From contig JAFSWT010000139.1 of the NCBI GenBank assembly GCA_017444395.1, forward strand, positions 1 to 58,967: a stretch of DNA of 58,967 bases. The letters run 5' to 3'. A program made the position numbers and the translations under genes. This DNA is from Schwartzia sp. (in: firmicutes) (GTDB lineage Bacteria; Bacillota; Negativicutes; Selenomonadales; Selenomonadaceae). A model generated the notes under the pieces. That model saw only the letters and a list, made by a program, of their open reading frames with translations. It was not told the origin of the DNA and ran no database searches. Positions within the stretch are counted from its first letter, which is position 1, and each line of letters starts with the position of its first letter. Positions 26,408 to 37,600 of this stretch are shown piece by piece.

Positions 26408-28012
26408 ATGGACATCAACATCACGAAAAAACTTGACGGAAGCACCCTTACGCTCTCTTTGGCAGGGCGGCTGGACAAGCTCACCGGACCGATATTCGAT
26501 CAGGAATTCCGTACCGCCATCGAAGGCGTCCGGGAGACCGTTCTCGATTTTTCAGCGCTTGACTACCTTTCCTCAGCAGGACTTCGCTCCTTGATTGCGG
26601 CCAACAACCAGATGAAGAAGCAGGGCGGCACGCTCACGGTGAAAAATCCCACCGCCGACGTGATGGACGTGTTTGAGATGACGACCTTCGGCCGGCTGAT
26701 CCATATCGTGAAAGAGGGGGACGCCGCTTCGAATCCGACGGAGGATTCGGGATATTACCCGCTGCGCCCGGTACAGCGCTGGCTGGTGGACACCCATTTC
26801 CAGAAGGCGAAATCGACGATGATGAATGTGGGCGGCCTGATCCGGCTTGACCCGTCCACCGACATGGAGCGGCTGGCCGGGGCGCTGAACGATATCATGT
26901 CCACCTATGACATTTTCCGCTGCCGCCTTGTCTTCGATCCGGAGACCGGCGACATTTGCCAGCGGTTTGACGGGGAAGTGGCGCGAGTCGTCGTGGAAAG
27001 CCTGTCCGACGAAGCCTTTGAGAAGCGGAAGCTCGACCTCAAAGAGCCGTACACGCTCATCGATCATCCGCTCTATCGCATCTATCTCATGAAGACCCCG
27101 TCGGGGCAATATCTCTATATGGACTTTTACCATGCCGTCATGGACGGGACGGCAATCGCGCTGATTTTCTGGCGGGAACTCGACAAGCGCTATACGCGAG
27201 GCAAGGAGAACGCCATCGCGCGAACGGTGCCGAATTACGCGGAATACGTCCTCGAGGAATCGAAGCTGGCCCCGGAGACACTGGCGGAAGGGCACGCGTA
27301 TTGGCGCAGGATGCTCGACGGCTTTGACGAGAAAAAGCACCTGCCGCCGGTGGACGTCACCGGCGTCGGCGCGTGGACGAAAAACGAATTTGAGACGCCG
27401 CTTGAAAATGCTCTGGCCAAAGACTTTTTCCGGCACAAGGAGTACTCGGAAAATACCTTTTTCATGGCGGCGGCCATGCTTGCCATGGCAAAATCGGCAG
27501 GCGTCCGGGAATCCGTCATAAACTGGGTGCATAACGGACGCATGACGTCCTCGGAGCGTCGGCTGCTGGGGCTTATGCTGAACCAGATTCCCATCCGGTG
27601 GGATTTCGAGGACGGACTATCCGTCGGCGATTTCCTGCGCGGCCTGGAAGCGCGGATCGCGGAGGGGATGAAATATACCAAGAGCCTGGATATCGTGTAT
27701 AATGAGGGCCTCGAGGACAACTGCGCCACTTTCATCCTCCAGAAGGGCGCCATCGGCCGACGCGGCATCTTACGTCTTGGCGGCGCAGACGCCGTGATCG
27801 TGGAAATGCCGGACAATGAACTGTCGGCGGCGGAAAATACGCTGGATATCGAGCTGAACGCGCATGCGGACGGGACGTATTCGCTGGTGCTGAATTATGA
27901 CGCCAGCCGCTATTCCGTGGACGCCATGCACCGGTTTGCCCAAACCGTGGACGAGATGATAGGGGCGCTGACGGACGAGAATCGCTCGGTCACAGCCCTC
28001 TTGGAATCATGA
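26408..28012 (+). CDS. STAS domain fused to NRPS condensation-type domain
   Basis: A 534-residue fusion. Residues 1-105 are a STAS domain of the RsbV/SpoIIAA type with the phospho-acceptor region LDYLSSAGLR (Ser 55/56). Residues about 117-530 form a condensation-type acyltransferase fold starting with YPLRPVQRWLVD; the active motif reads YHAVMDG (His 242, Asp 246), so the first His of HHxxxDG is Tyr but the catalytic second His is kept. Known STAS antagonists are single domain. It lies between the PP2C phosphatase and the MATE-RsbW-like fusion, overlapping the latter by ATGA. I infer that phosphorylation state decides whether this acyltransferase docks to a partner. Confidence 0.88.
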   Translation: MDINITKKLDGSTLTLSLAGRLDKLTGPIFDQEFRTAIEGVRETVLDFSALDYLSSAGLRSLIAANNQMKKQGGTLTVKNPTADVMDVFEMTTFGRLIHIVKEGDAASNPTEDSGYYPLRPVQRWLVDTHFQKAKSTMMNVGGLIRLDPSTDMERLAGALNDIMSTYDIFRCRLVFDPETGDICQRFDGEVARVVVESLSDEAFEKRKLDLKEPYTLIDHPLYRIYLMKTPSGQYLYMDFYHAVMDGTAIALIFWRELDKRYTRGKENAIARTVPNYAEYVLEESKLAPETLAEGHAYWRRMLDGFDEKKHLPPVDVTGVGAWTKNEFETPLENALAKDFFRHKEYSENTFFMAAAMLAMAKSAGVRESVINWVHNGRMTSSERRLLGLMLNQIPIRWDFEDGLSVGDFLRGLEARIAEGMKYTKSLDIVYNEGLEDNCATFILQKGAIGRRGILRLGGADAVIVEMPDNELSAAENTLDIELNAHADGTYSLVLNYDASRYSVDAMHRFAQTVDEMIGALTDENRSVTALLES

Positions 28013-29785
28013 AAACGGAATCGTCCCTTTCCTCGTATTTTACCCGGAAAATGTTCCTGCGGGCCGTGCTGCCCGCCCCCCTCGCCGGCATCGGGATGGC
28101 GCTGGCGGAGATGGGGGACACGATCCTGGTCGGTCACGCCATCGGCATGGACGGAATTGCCGCCATCGGGTACGTCTCCCCACTGTTCCTTCTGTCTTCC
28201 TTCTTTGCCTTCGGCCTCTCCACGGGCGGCGCAGTCGTTTTCGCGAACCTCATGCACAAAGGGGAACAGCAGCGGGCGCTCGGCATCTTCAATTTTTTTC
28301 CTGCGCTTCTCTTGCGCCGTCGGCTTCGGCATCATGGCGGCCGGGCTCCTGCTGGGGGACGGGCTCCTCGCTTTTCTCGGCGCGACGCCGGAAGAGGGCG
28401 CCGTGTTCGGTCTGGCGAAAAGCTATATGTTTTACATCCTGCTGGGGATTCCCTTCCAGATTCTCATGGAGCTGGTAACCTTCTATCTACGGAACGACAA
28501 CGTCGACGCGCTGGCCGTTGCGCTCCAGGCGTCGGCGGGCGTCGGCAATCTCATCGTCAGCGCGATCCTGCTGTTCTTTTTCGATTGGGGCATTGAGGGA
28601 TGCAGCTTTGGCTTCCTCGTCTCGAATGCGGCGACGTTCCTGATCGGGTTCGTTTATCTGCTGGGGCGGCAGGGAGCGCTCAAAGTCCGGCGGCAGGCCG
28701 CTTCCTTCCCGGAGGCGATAAAGCCCCTGCGGCTCGGATTCGCGACCTCCTTCGAGTACATCTTCGGCGCGGTCTTCGCCCTCGTGTCCATCCATCTCCT
28801 TACAGATCTTTCGGGAACGGAAGGCGTCGCGATTTTCAACATCGTCGAAAACCTGGCCCTGCTTTTCGTCTTTATCTACGAGCTCATCGGCAAAATGGCG
28901 CAGCCCATCTTTTCCGCCTTTTTCGCGGAATGCAACTTCGGAGAGCTGCACCGGATTTTCCGCTACTGTCTCCTCTATTCGCTGGCATTGGGCGGCCTTG
29001 CTACTGTCGCCACGATGGTTTACCCGGAGGTCGTGGGGCTGCTCTTCGGGCTGGACGGCATCGAGAACACGGCGGCGGTGTATCACGCGATACGTGTCTT
29101 TTGCGTCGGCGCGGTTTTCATGGGCGTGTGCCTTTTGCTGCAAAACTATTTCCAGTCCGAGGAGGACGAGCAGGGCGCCTTTCTCGTCGTATTCCTGCGC
29201 CGCGCGGGCGTGGGCGTCGCTTTGGCGTGGTTCCTTTCCCGCTTCGGCCTTGCCGCCTTTTGGCTGGTATACCCCCTATCCGAGCTTTTGACCCTGCTCA
29301 TCCTTTTCGTCTGCAAACGCCGCCGGGGCGAGCACAAAAGCATCAACCCGGCGCGGGTATACGCCTCCACCTTTTACGGCAGCAACAAAGCCATAACGGA
29401 ACAGCTCGACTCCATCGAGGCTTTCGCGGCGAAATGGGGCGCGGACGAGCGCAAGCGATATCTCCTGTGCCTGGCACTGGACGAAATAACAGGCATCGTG
29501 AACGAGCGGGCCGCCCGTCGGAACAAGAATCACGTCTTGTTGCAGCTCACGTTGATTGCGCGGGAAACACCGGAAACTGACATACCCAATTTTGAAATCC
29601 ACCTCCGGGACGACGCGGAGGAATTCGACCCCTTCCGCCTCCCCGGCGGCCCGATTGCCGCCATGCCGGAGCGGGTGGACGATGTGGACTACAGAGCCCT
29701 GGGCATGTACGTCATCCGAAGCCGCGCCCAAAGCTTTTTCTTCCGCAACTATCAAGGCTTCAACACGACTGTGATGGTGATATAA
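28009..29785 (+). pseudogene. MATE transporter fused to RsbW-like ATPase domain, copy 1 (frameshifted)
   Basis: Twelve-TM MATE exporter (about 1-430) followed by an RsbW-like HATPase domain (about 450-591). The frame from ATG 28009 breaks in AATTTTTTTCC (T7 at 28293-28299). Intact copy 2 at 38307 shows that one T fewer restores the frame. The corrected protein would be about 591 residues. Causes may be real loss, a sequencing error in the run, or slippage on T7. The ATPase part has LALDEITGIVNERA, HLRDDAEEFDPF and GMYVIRSRAQ. It overlaps the STAS-condensation gene by four bases. Confidence 0.85.
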
Positions 29786-29848
29786 GAGAAGAACGGCTGC
29801 TATCAATCAACGAAACGATTTGGGGTGAAGAATAAGGAGTTTACGGCA

Positions 29849-31267
29849 ATGACAAAAAGTCTTTTCGAGTGCCATGGCAGTATCTTAACCAGTGTTCCGG
29901 ATTCTATGAAGAAATCTCTCGTTTCCGTGCTGACGACGGCTCTCGTCATGGGCTCGGCGCAGACGACGTTCGCCGCGGCGAATCCGTTCGAGGATGTCCC
30001 TGCCGACCATTGGGCGTACGACGCGGTTGCTCAGCTCGCTGCGGATGGCGTGATTGAGGGCTACGGCGACGGCACCTATCGCGGCGGCCAGGAAATCACC
30101 CGCTACGAGATGGCGCAGATGATTGCCCGCGCCATGGCGAAGGGCGACAGCGGCGCAGACAAGGCGCTGATCGACAAGCTGGCTGCCGAGTTCGCCGACG
30201 AGCTGCAGAGCCTCGGCGTCCGCGTTGCCGCTCTCGAAAAGAAAGTGGACAATGTGAAGTGGCAGGGTGAAATCAAATATTGTTACTCCAACGAGCGGCA
30301 TAAAGCGGAAAATCCTGTTCAGAACAACGCCCAGTATGTTACGCTCCGTCTCGAGCCGGAAGTAACCATCAACAAGAACTGGACCGGTCATGCCCGTCTC
30401 GACTACAACCTGGATATGAACAGCGCCGCCAATTCACCGGCGGGCGTGATAAACGCAAAAGGGGAACAAGAGGAAGAAGGCTTTGTCATGGAGCACGCCT
30501 GGGTGCAGGGCGACTACGAGAACTTCCAAATCCTGCTCGGCAAGCTGCCCTATATGAGCAACAGTGACAACGGTATGCTGTTTGATGACAATGTGGCCGG
30601 CGGGCAGATTACGGTCGGCAACAAGGTCAAAGGAACGATTACCGTTGGCCGCGCAAATGCCGAAGCGGCAGGCCGCCCGGGGTGGCCCCGGCAAACGGAT
30701 CCAGATGACCCCGCAACTGCATACACCAGTGCCACTGCCAGCTATCAAGGCATTGAGATTTACAATGACCGCGAGGACAAGATTACCTGGGGCGTCGGCT
30801 ACCATCATTTTGCCAACAAGGCTGTCCTGCGTGAGTTGTATGCCGGCAATGACAAGGAAGCCATGAACCTTTGGGATGTCGGCCTTGGCTGGCAGTTTGA
30901 CAAGAACTTCAACCTGAACGGCGCTTATGCCTGGAACACTTCGGCGAAGGACACCGGTGAGACCGGACAGGACTCCAGGCGCGCCTGGAGCGTCGAGCTC
31001 GATTACAAGGGCGCCGACCCTGCGGTCAAGGGTTCCTGGGGCGCGTCCGTCGCCTACCGCAGCCTCGGCCAGGAAGCCGTCTGGGCGCCGACCTATGACG
31101 CCATCGGTGCCGGACAGAAGGGCTTCGAAGTGGGATTCGAGATTATCCCGATGAAGAACTTCTCAGCGGGTTTCAAGTATTTCATTGGCAAGGACAAGAT
31201 CAACAAGGCCGCCGGACAGAACGACGACGCCAGCAGGTTCTACACCGAACTGAACTTTTCCTTCTGA
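29849..31267 (+). CDS. SLH-domain outer-membrane porin
   Basis: About 472 residues from ATG 29849 (AAGGAG nine bases upstream). A typical signal peptide starts at the internal ATG 29906 (MKKSLVSVLTTALVMG...TTFAAA), so that ATG may be the real start or the 19-residue leader is extra. After it come an SLH domain (NPFEDVPADHWAYDAV...ITRYEMAQMIARAM), which binds the modified peptidoglycan of Negativicutes, a short coiled coil and a beta-barrel ending in Phe (ELNFSF). Such porins fix the outer membrane to the wall. It follows the MATE-1 gene by about 60 bases and may share its transcript, giving an outer-membrane exit for the exporter product; that link is inference. Confidence 0.93.
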   Translation: MTKSLFECHGSILTSVPDSMKKSLVSVLTTALVMGSAQTTFAAANPFEDVPADHWAYDAVAQLAADGVIEGYGDGTYRGGQEITRYEMAQMIARAMAKGDSGADKALIDKLAAEFADELQSLGVRVAALEKKVDNVKWQGEIKYCYSNERHKAENPVQNNAQYVTLRLEPEVTINKNWTGHARLDYNLDMNSAANSPAGVINAKGEQEEEGFVMEHAWVQGDYENFQILLGKLPYMSNSDNGMLFDDNVAGGQITVGNKVKGTITVGRANAEAAGRPGWPRQTDPDDPATAYTSATASYQGIEIYNDREDKITWGVGYHHFANKAVLRELYAGNDKEAMNLWDVGLGWQFDKNFNLNGAYAWNTSAKDTGETGQDSRRAWSVELDYKGADPAVKGSWGASVAYRSLGQEAVWAPTYDAIGAGQKGFEVGFEIIPMKNFSAGFKYFIGKDKINKAAGQNDDASRFYTELNFSF

Positions 31268-31292
31268 TACGGAAACCTGATCGAACGCACAC

Positions 31293-31340
31293 AAAAAGGC
31301 AGCTGTGGGAAACATACAACTCCCGCAGCCGTCTTTCTTT
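31293..31340 (+). terminator. Terminator after the porin gene
   Basis: GCTGTGGGA pairs with TCCCGCAGC (one G-T pair), followed by a T-rich stretch CTTTCTTTT. Confidence 0.75.
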
Positions 31341-31345
31341 TCCCG

Positions 31346-32848
31346 TTAATCGATTGTGCGCCGATCCTCGCCGTCGGTGATGACCTTTTTCCAGCCGTAA
31401 TACTGCGCGTACATGAGGTTATGACTGCCTTCGGGGCGCGGCTCCAGATCGCACCCCCACGCCAAAAGCTCCGTGTTCCACGTGAAATGATAATCAAAAA
31501 TGTCGAGCATGGCGTCGGCAATCGGGGGCACGTCGATTTGGTGGACGACGACGAGATCCTGATCCCGGCGGGCATTGATATAGTCGATGCGATTCATCCA
31601 CTGGGTACGCACATCCCATTCCACATAGAGCACGATAGCCGTCGTTGCCAGCCAAAGGGCTGCGCAGAGCGCAAAGGCGGCACGAAAGAGTCCACGGTGT
31701 TCTTGGTAGATGGCGTCCTTCTTTGGCATGAGTTCCCGGAGGGCCGAAAGGGAGGCCGTAATGACGGCCACGGTGGAGAAGAATCCGGCTCGAGCCGGAG
31801 CCATCGGCACGAAAAGCATGACGATCATGACGCTCAACGCGCCCGCGATCATCACCGCCTGAAATTTCGTCACGGGATTCCAACGCATTCCCTCGGGAAG
31901 CTGTCGGACGTAATACAGTATCAATAGCAGCGGAGGAATCCACATCCGCACCACCGGCCAGAAGCATTCGGTAAAGGTGAGGGAAAACATCAGGGGCGTC
32001 CAGTACATCTCCGGCGGCAGCTCGGGATTGTACTCGAATTGCCGCTGAAGCACGAGCCGCACCGTTTCCCCCGGCGCCTGGGTCAGAAGGACGCCGCCGA
32101 CGCTGAGGAACAGGAAGCCCGCAATCATCCACGGCTGCAGGCGCCCCTGATTCTTAAAATGCCACAGCGCGAAAAGCGTGATGAACCCGGTGGCCGCCGC
32201 TCCCGTTTCCACGGATCATCCTGCGCAAATCCCGCTGACCGCCATCAGGGGAACACTCCAATAAGGCGGCTTTTCCCAAAACGACGGATTCCAATATTTC
32301 AGGGCGAAGGGCAGCAGGAAGAGAAACTCCAGAAGGGACATCCACAGATAGACGCAGCTCCCGCACATCCATAGCGTCGTCGCGAAAGGACTCGGAAGCA
32401 AGAACCAAAAAGCCATCATGATCCAAAGGATATAGGTCTTGTTCATGGAGCGAAGGGACGCGCCGGTTCCGATGCGAAACACCAGCAGGGCCAGCCACGC
32501 AAAAACAAGCGTGTTCAGGATATTGAACAGGCCCTTGCCTTCCCAGGCGAAGAGTTGGGTGAGGCCGATGCCCAGCACCCGGCCGCCCCAAGTGAAGTAA
32601 TGGGACCATTGGCTTTTCACGATGTCGCCGAAGGACGCGATGCGCGCTCTCGTCCCCACGCCGTCCAAAAGGTTTCCCTTGTCCGCCCCGTCCCATATAA
32701 ACGCGTAGGGAATATCGTCCGATATCATGGGAAGCATCAGGTTGCGAATGAGGAACACCCCCATGAAAACGCCCAGGATGAACTGCCACGAAACCCGATC
32801 CCAACAGGATTTTCCCTTCGATTCTACGGTCACGCTTCTCTCTCCCAT
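31346..32848 (-). pseudogene. DUF6056-like multi-TM protein with in-frame TGA
   Basis: Two frames in the same register, 32848-32216 and 32212-31346, together match the neighbouring gene at 32849-34423 from end to end. They are split by TGA at 32216-32218 in ICAG-stop-SVETGAAATG, where the paralog has LFAGWSEEGGSVAAL, so TGA replaces Trp. A GTG at 32212 might restart the second half. The intact protein would have about 500 residues and 10-12 helices with the loop motif ISDDIPYAFIW after TM1, which recalls GT-C glycosyltransferases. Function unknown. Confidence 0.75.
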
Positions 32849-34423
32849 CTACTTTGCTCCATCCTCTTTGACCTTTTTCCAGTCCCGTTCCTCGTCGATG
32901 CAGATGGGGCCGGTGCCGTAATACCGGGCAAACATCAGGGATCGGTTGTCCGTGGGCTTCGACTCCAAATCGAGGCCGTAAATCAGATGATACTCCGTCA
33001 CGGACCTCGGCCCCGCGATCTGCCACCATCCCTCCGGCACATGCAGCGCGGGAACCACCAAGAGCGGCTCCTTCGGCTTGGATTGGATGAGATGGATGCG
33101 GTCGTCGAACTGCCGCCGAATGGATGCCTCGATGTAAACCGCCTCCGCCATGGTGACCGCACCGTAGCAAAGACAGAGCATCACAACCGCAACGGTTGCT
33201 CTGCGCCAGAAGGCTTTGCGACATAGCTCTTTCATGCGGGGCGCGATTTCCCGCACGGCCATCACCGACGCGATCGTGAAGAATACGGTGGAGTGAAACC
33301 CCGTGCGAAGCGCGAACTCAGGCGCAAACATCATGACGCAAAGCACCAAAAGCCCCGCCGCCGCGAACATCGAAACAAGACGCGCGGTTTTGTTCCATTC
33401 CCGCAGATTCTTGAAATACAGCAGGATGGGGATATAGAGGAAGCTCTGCCACAAGAAGATGGGTAAAAATCCTTCCGTGAAGTTGTCGAGGAACATTTCC
33501 ACCGACCAGAGCTTGTCCGCCGGCAAAACATATTCCGGATCGTATTCCAGCATGAACTTTTCCCGCATGATGGAGCCGGGACAAAGCAGGAGCAGCGCGA
33601 AGCCCACCAGGAAAAATCCCGCGCCGGACGTCATCCAAGGCCGGAGCCGCCCCTCCCGGCGAGCCGAAAGCAGAAACATCGCCAGCAGGAAAAGAGCGGC
33701 AACGCTCCCGCCCTCCTCCGACCATCCGGCGAAGAGCCCCGCCGCCGCCATCAGGCACACCCGCAGCCGGGAAGATCCTTGCCGGAAATCCGCCCGCAGA
33801 TACGCCAGGGCATAAGGCAGGAGAAAGGCGCATTCCCAAAGGCCGGTCCACAGATAGACGCAGGCGCCCGTCATCCAAAGCATCGTCGAGACATAGTCCA
33901 TCACGCCGAATTGCAGCCCCAGCAGCCCCCACAGGAAGCATCCCTTATGACGCGCCGGGGACGCGACCCGCCCGGTCGCGATCCAGTAAATCACCAGCCC
34001 CAGCAGCAAAAACACGACGGTATTGCATAGGTCAAACCAAATCTTTCCCTGCCACGCGAAAAACTGGATGAACAGCATGGAGATGGTGCGGCCGCCCCAA
34101 TTGAAATAATGCTCCCACTGGGAAACAAAAATATCGGACACGGACGCGATGCGAACCCGCTCTCCGATGCCGTCCATGAGATTCCCGCCGTGCTCAGGAT
34201 CCCAAATGAACGCGTAGGCGTAATCATCCGCCACCATGGGAAAGAGAAGATTCCTGATCAGGAAGAGTCCTACGAGCGTCAGCAGTATCATCTGCCAGGA
34301 CAGCCGATCCCAGGCGTCCGTGATCAGGCGGTACGCCCCATCTGCCCTGTTTCCCACTTTTCTCATCCCGTCATCGCCTTTCGCATGAATACGCATAATC
34401 AAACTCTCTTGAGATTTTTCCAT
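32849..34423 (-). CDS. DUF6056-like multi-TM membrane protein
   Basis: A 524-residue integral membrane protein with about 11 helices and a C-terminal soluble tail. After the first helix comes MVADDYAYAFIW, an acidic pair in the first outside loop as in GT-C glycosyltransferases, then FNWGGRT, and YLWTGLWECAFLLPYAL in the middle. From memory it fits DUF6056, whose role is unknown; polymer or glycan assembly is a guess. It lies divergent from the NRPS gene and in tandem with its broken paralog (stop and start adjoin at 32848/32849). ATG 34396 or 34366 could also be the start. Confidence 0.7.
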   Translation of the reverse strand: MEKSQESLIMRIHAKGDDGMRKVGNRADGAYRLITDAWDRLSWQMILLTLVGLFLIRNLLFPMVADDYAYAFIWDPEHGGNLMDGIGERVRIASVSDIFVSQWEHYFNWGGRTISMLFIQFFAWQGKIWFDLCNTVVFLLLGLVIYWIATGRVASPARHKGCFLWGLLGLQFGVMDYVSTMLWMTGACVYLWTGLWECAFLLPYALAYLRADFRQGSSRLRVCLMAAAGLFAGWSEEGGSVAALFLLAMFLLSARREGRLRPWMTSGAGFFLVGFALLLLCPGSIMREKFMLEYDPEYVLPADKLWSVEMFLDNFTEGFLPIFLWQSFLYIPILLYFKNLREWNKTARLVSMFAAAGLLVLCVMMFAPEFALRTGFHSTVFFTIASVMAVREIAPRMKELCRKAFWRRATVAVVMLCLCYGAVTMAEAVYIEASIRRQFDDRIHLIQSKPKEPLLVVPALHVPEGWWQIAGPRSVTEYHLIYGLDLESKPTDNRSLMFARYYGTGPICIDEERDWKKVKEDGAK

Positions 34424-34543
34424 CCCACCCCACGATTTCGCAAGCGCAACGACCGCAGTCCCCCCGTTTATTATACAAGATAACGCCGCAAAAAGTGCCG
34501 TTCCTCAGAAAAATTTTTGAGATTTTTGGATGCGCAAATTTTT

Positions 34544-34584
34544 ATGGCATTTCAAAGCAAACTATCCTATAATTCGTATATAAT
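34544..34584 (+). promoter_or_regulatory. Candidate NRPS promoter
   Basis: TATAAT occurs twice (34568-34573 and 34579-34584). The first has ATGGCA 18 bases upstream as a weak -35. The region is strongly AT-rich and lies about 95-110 bases before the NRPS start, leaving a leader of roughly 90 bases. Confidence 0.5.
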
Positions 34585-34677
34585 AGCACCGACAGACTAT
34601 AAGGAAACACCGACCAAGTCCCTCGACAGATGCACGAATTGACTTAATCGTTGTTTCCATAGGAAAGGACAGATAAA

Positions 34678-37600
34678 ATGCAAACCAAGGACGCCTGGCG
34701 CGCGGAGTATTTCGGGGACGAACTGCCGGACTGCCTGCCGCTTCCCGACCGAAAAGAGAAAAAGGAACCCGCATGGCAGGCATACTGCCTTTCTTTGTCA
34801 AATCCTGTTGCCGAAGAAGAAGTATCGGCAGGATTGTTCTTCCTGCTGGGCATGTACGCGGGCGCCGGCGAGGCGGCGTTCCTGGCAGTGCGCGGGAATG
34901 CCTGCTTTCCGGTGCGCGCAAGCTGGAACGACGATACGCCGCCTGCGGGCCTAACGGACAAGGCACGGAAAATGCTGGAGGAAAGCGCGTCGTTTTCGTG
35001 GACGGAGGACGAGGCGGCGGAAGCTTTGGGCTGGGAACCGGGCCGGGGCATCGCCCTCTGCCTTGATGACACGGAAATCCCGGAGCGGCTGCTTTCGCGG
35101 CTCGCCCTCGTTTTTTCCGCTTCAGCGAAAGAATTGACCATATCTTATGATTCCGCCCGGTATTCGGAAGAATTCATCAAAACGCTGGCGCTTTCCTGGC
35201 GTGAGATTCTGACGAGCCTGCCGGTGTCCGGGCGCATGGCGGAGCTTCGTATCACGGCGGCAGAAACGATGCAGGCGCTGGACGGCTTTAACGAGACGCG
35301 CCGCGATTACGACCGTGAATCCACCATCGTCGACCAGTTCCGGGCACAGGCGGAAAAGTCCCCCGGCAATCTCGCGGTGGTCTATGAGGAACGTTCCTAT
35401 TCCTACGCCGAAGTGGACGATCTTTCCGACCGCATCGCGCGGTATCTCGCCGGTCAGGGCCTCGGCCGCGGCGATACGGTGGCGGTATTCATCCCGCGTT
35501 CGGAGTACATGGTCATCGCCTCCCTCGGCGTGCTGAAGGCCGGCTGCGCCTACGAGCCGCTGGACCCCAATTATCCCGACGAGCGCCTCTCCTTCATGGC
35601 GAAGGACGCGGCGGCGAAGCTGGTCATCGTGGGCGACGGGCTGATTCCGCGTCTGGCGAATTTCGACGACTTCCCGAAGGGAACGCTGCCCCTGTCGAAG
35701 ATTGGGGCGCTTTCCCCAGCGGAAAAGACGGCTCTGAAAGACGTCGAGCCGCCGAAGCCCGACGACCTCTTCACGCTGATATACACTTCCGGCACCACCG
35801 GCGTCCCGAAGGGCGTGCGGCTGCTGCACCGGAATATCATGGCCTACGCGGCCTGGTACCGCCATTTCTTCTCGCCGACGGAGAAGAGCCGCGTCACCTG
35901 CTACAACAGCTATGGCTTCGACGGCTCGCTGACGGACATGTACCCGGCGCTGACCGTGGGCGCGGCGGTCGTCGTGATTCCCGAGGAGAAGAAGCTCGAT
36001 CTGCCCGCCGTAGCGGACATCATCCGCCAACACGGCGTTTCCATCGCCGATTTGCCGAGCCAGGTGGGACGGCAATTCGCGCTGACCATGGACTGCCCGA
36101 CGCTCAAATATATCGTGGGTGGCGGCGAAAAGCTGGTGCCCTTCGAGCCGGTCTATCCCTATATCTTCGCCAATGAATACGGCCCCACGGAGGCGACGGT
36201 GGCCATCACCTGCTACAACATGACGAAATATGAGCCGGACGTCCCCATCGGAAAGCCCATGGACAACACAGCCATCTACATTGTGGACGGCGCGGGACGC
36301 CGCGTGCCGCCGGGGGCCCTCGGCGAGCTCTGGGTGGCCGGGGAGCAGGTGACGGACGGCTATCTGAACCGCCCGGAAAAGACAAACGAAGTCTTTGTCC
36401 CCAATCCCTTCACAAAGGAAAAAGGGTACGAAACCGCCTATCGCACCGGCGACGTGGTTCGCTATCTGACGGACGGGAACATCGAATTCGCCGGACGCCG
36501 GGACGGGCTGGTGAAGATTCGCGGCTTCCGGGTGGAACTGGCGGAGGTCGAGGGCGTCGTCCGGGATTTCCCGGCGGTAAAAGACGCCGCCGTAGCGGCC
36601 TTTGACAATCCCGCGGGCGGTAAATTCATCGCCGCCTATGTGACGTCGGACACGCCCATCGACCGCGACGCGCTGGCGACATTCATCCGCGAACGGAAGC
36701 CGCCCTATATGGTGCCCGCCGCCATCGTGGAACTGGACATCATCCCCCACAACCAGAACGGCAAGCTCAACAAACGGGCGCTGCCGGTGCCGGAGCTCCA
36801 CGCCTCGGAAAGCGCCTATGTCGCGCCAAAGAACGCCACGGAAGCGGCGCTGGTTAAAGGCTTTGCCACTGCGCTGGGCATGGAACGCGTCAGCGCGGAG
36901 GAAGACTTCTTTGAGGCAGGGGGCGACAGCCTCAGCGTCGTGCGCCTGCTTTCGGAATGCCGGGAGCTTCGCCTGAATTTCAACCTGATTTACGAAGGCA
37001 GGACGCCTGTGGGTATCGCCAGTCTGCTGGCGGCCAGGGACGAGAAGGAATCGAAGTCCGGCAAAAAACGGGAGACGCATTTCCTCGGCCCGCTCCATCA
37101 ACTTCACTACGAGTGGGGAAACGAGCTGGAGGAAGGTTACGGCGTCCATTGCGACGCCACGGTCCACCTGGCGCCGGAAACAGATATGGAACGGCTGGCC
37201 ACGGCGGTAGAGACGGCGCTGTTGGCGCACCCCGCCGTAGACGCGCGGCTCTCCCTCGCCGCCGACGGAACCCTTCGCTGGCGACCGGGCGACTGCCAGG
37301 ATATGAAGCCCCGGGTGGAAAAGCTCTCCCGGGCGGACTACGAAGCGTTGAAGCCGAAACTCCGCCGGCCCATGAACCGCCCGGAAACGCGCATGTTCAC
37401 CACGCGCCTGTTCGAGATTACGGAGCCGGACGGGACGACGAGCCGGGATCTTTATTTCGACTTCCTGCACCCAATCATCGACGGGGACTCCATCGAGATA
37501 TTCCTCGCGGACATCGACGCCGCCTATCGCGGCGAAAGGCCGGAGCCGGAGACTTGCAGCATCTTCGACTATTATGACGACATCGAGGACGCCATAGGGA

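Noticed and set aside
31346..32848. Genetic code change with TGA as Trp
   Set aside because: TGA ends many intact genes here, often in ATGA overlaps (for example 28012 and 38310), so it is a normal stop codon.
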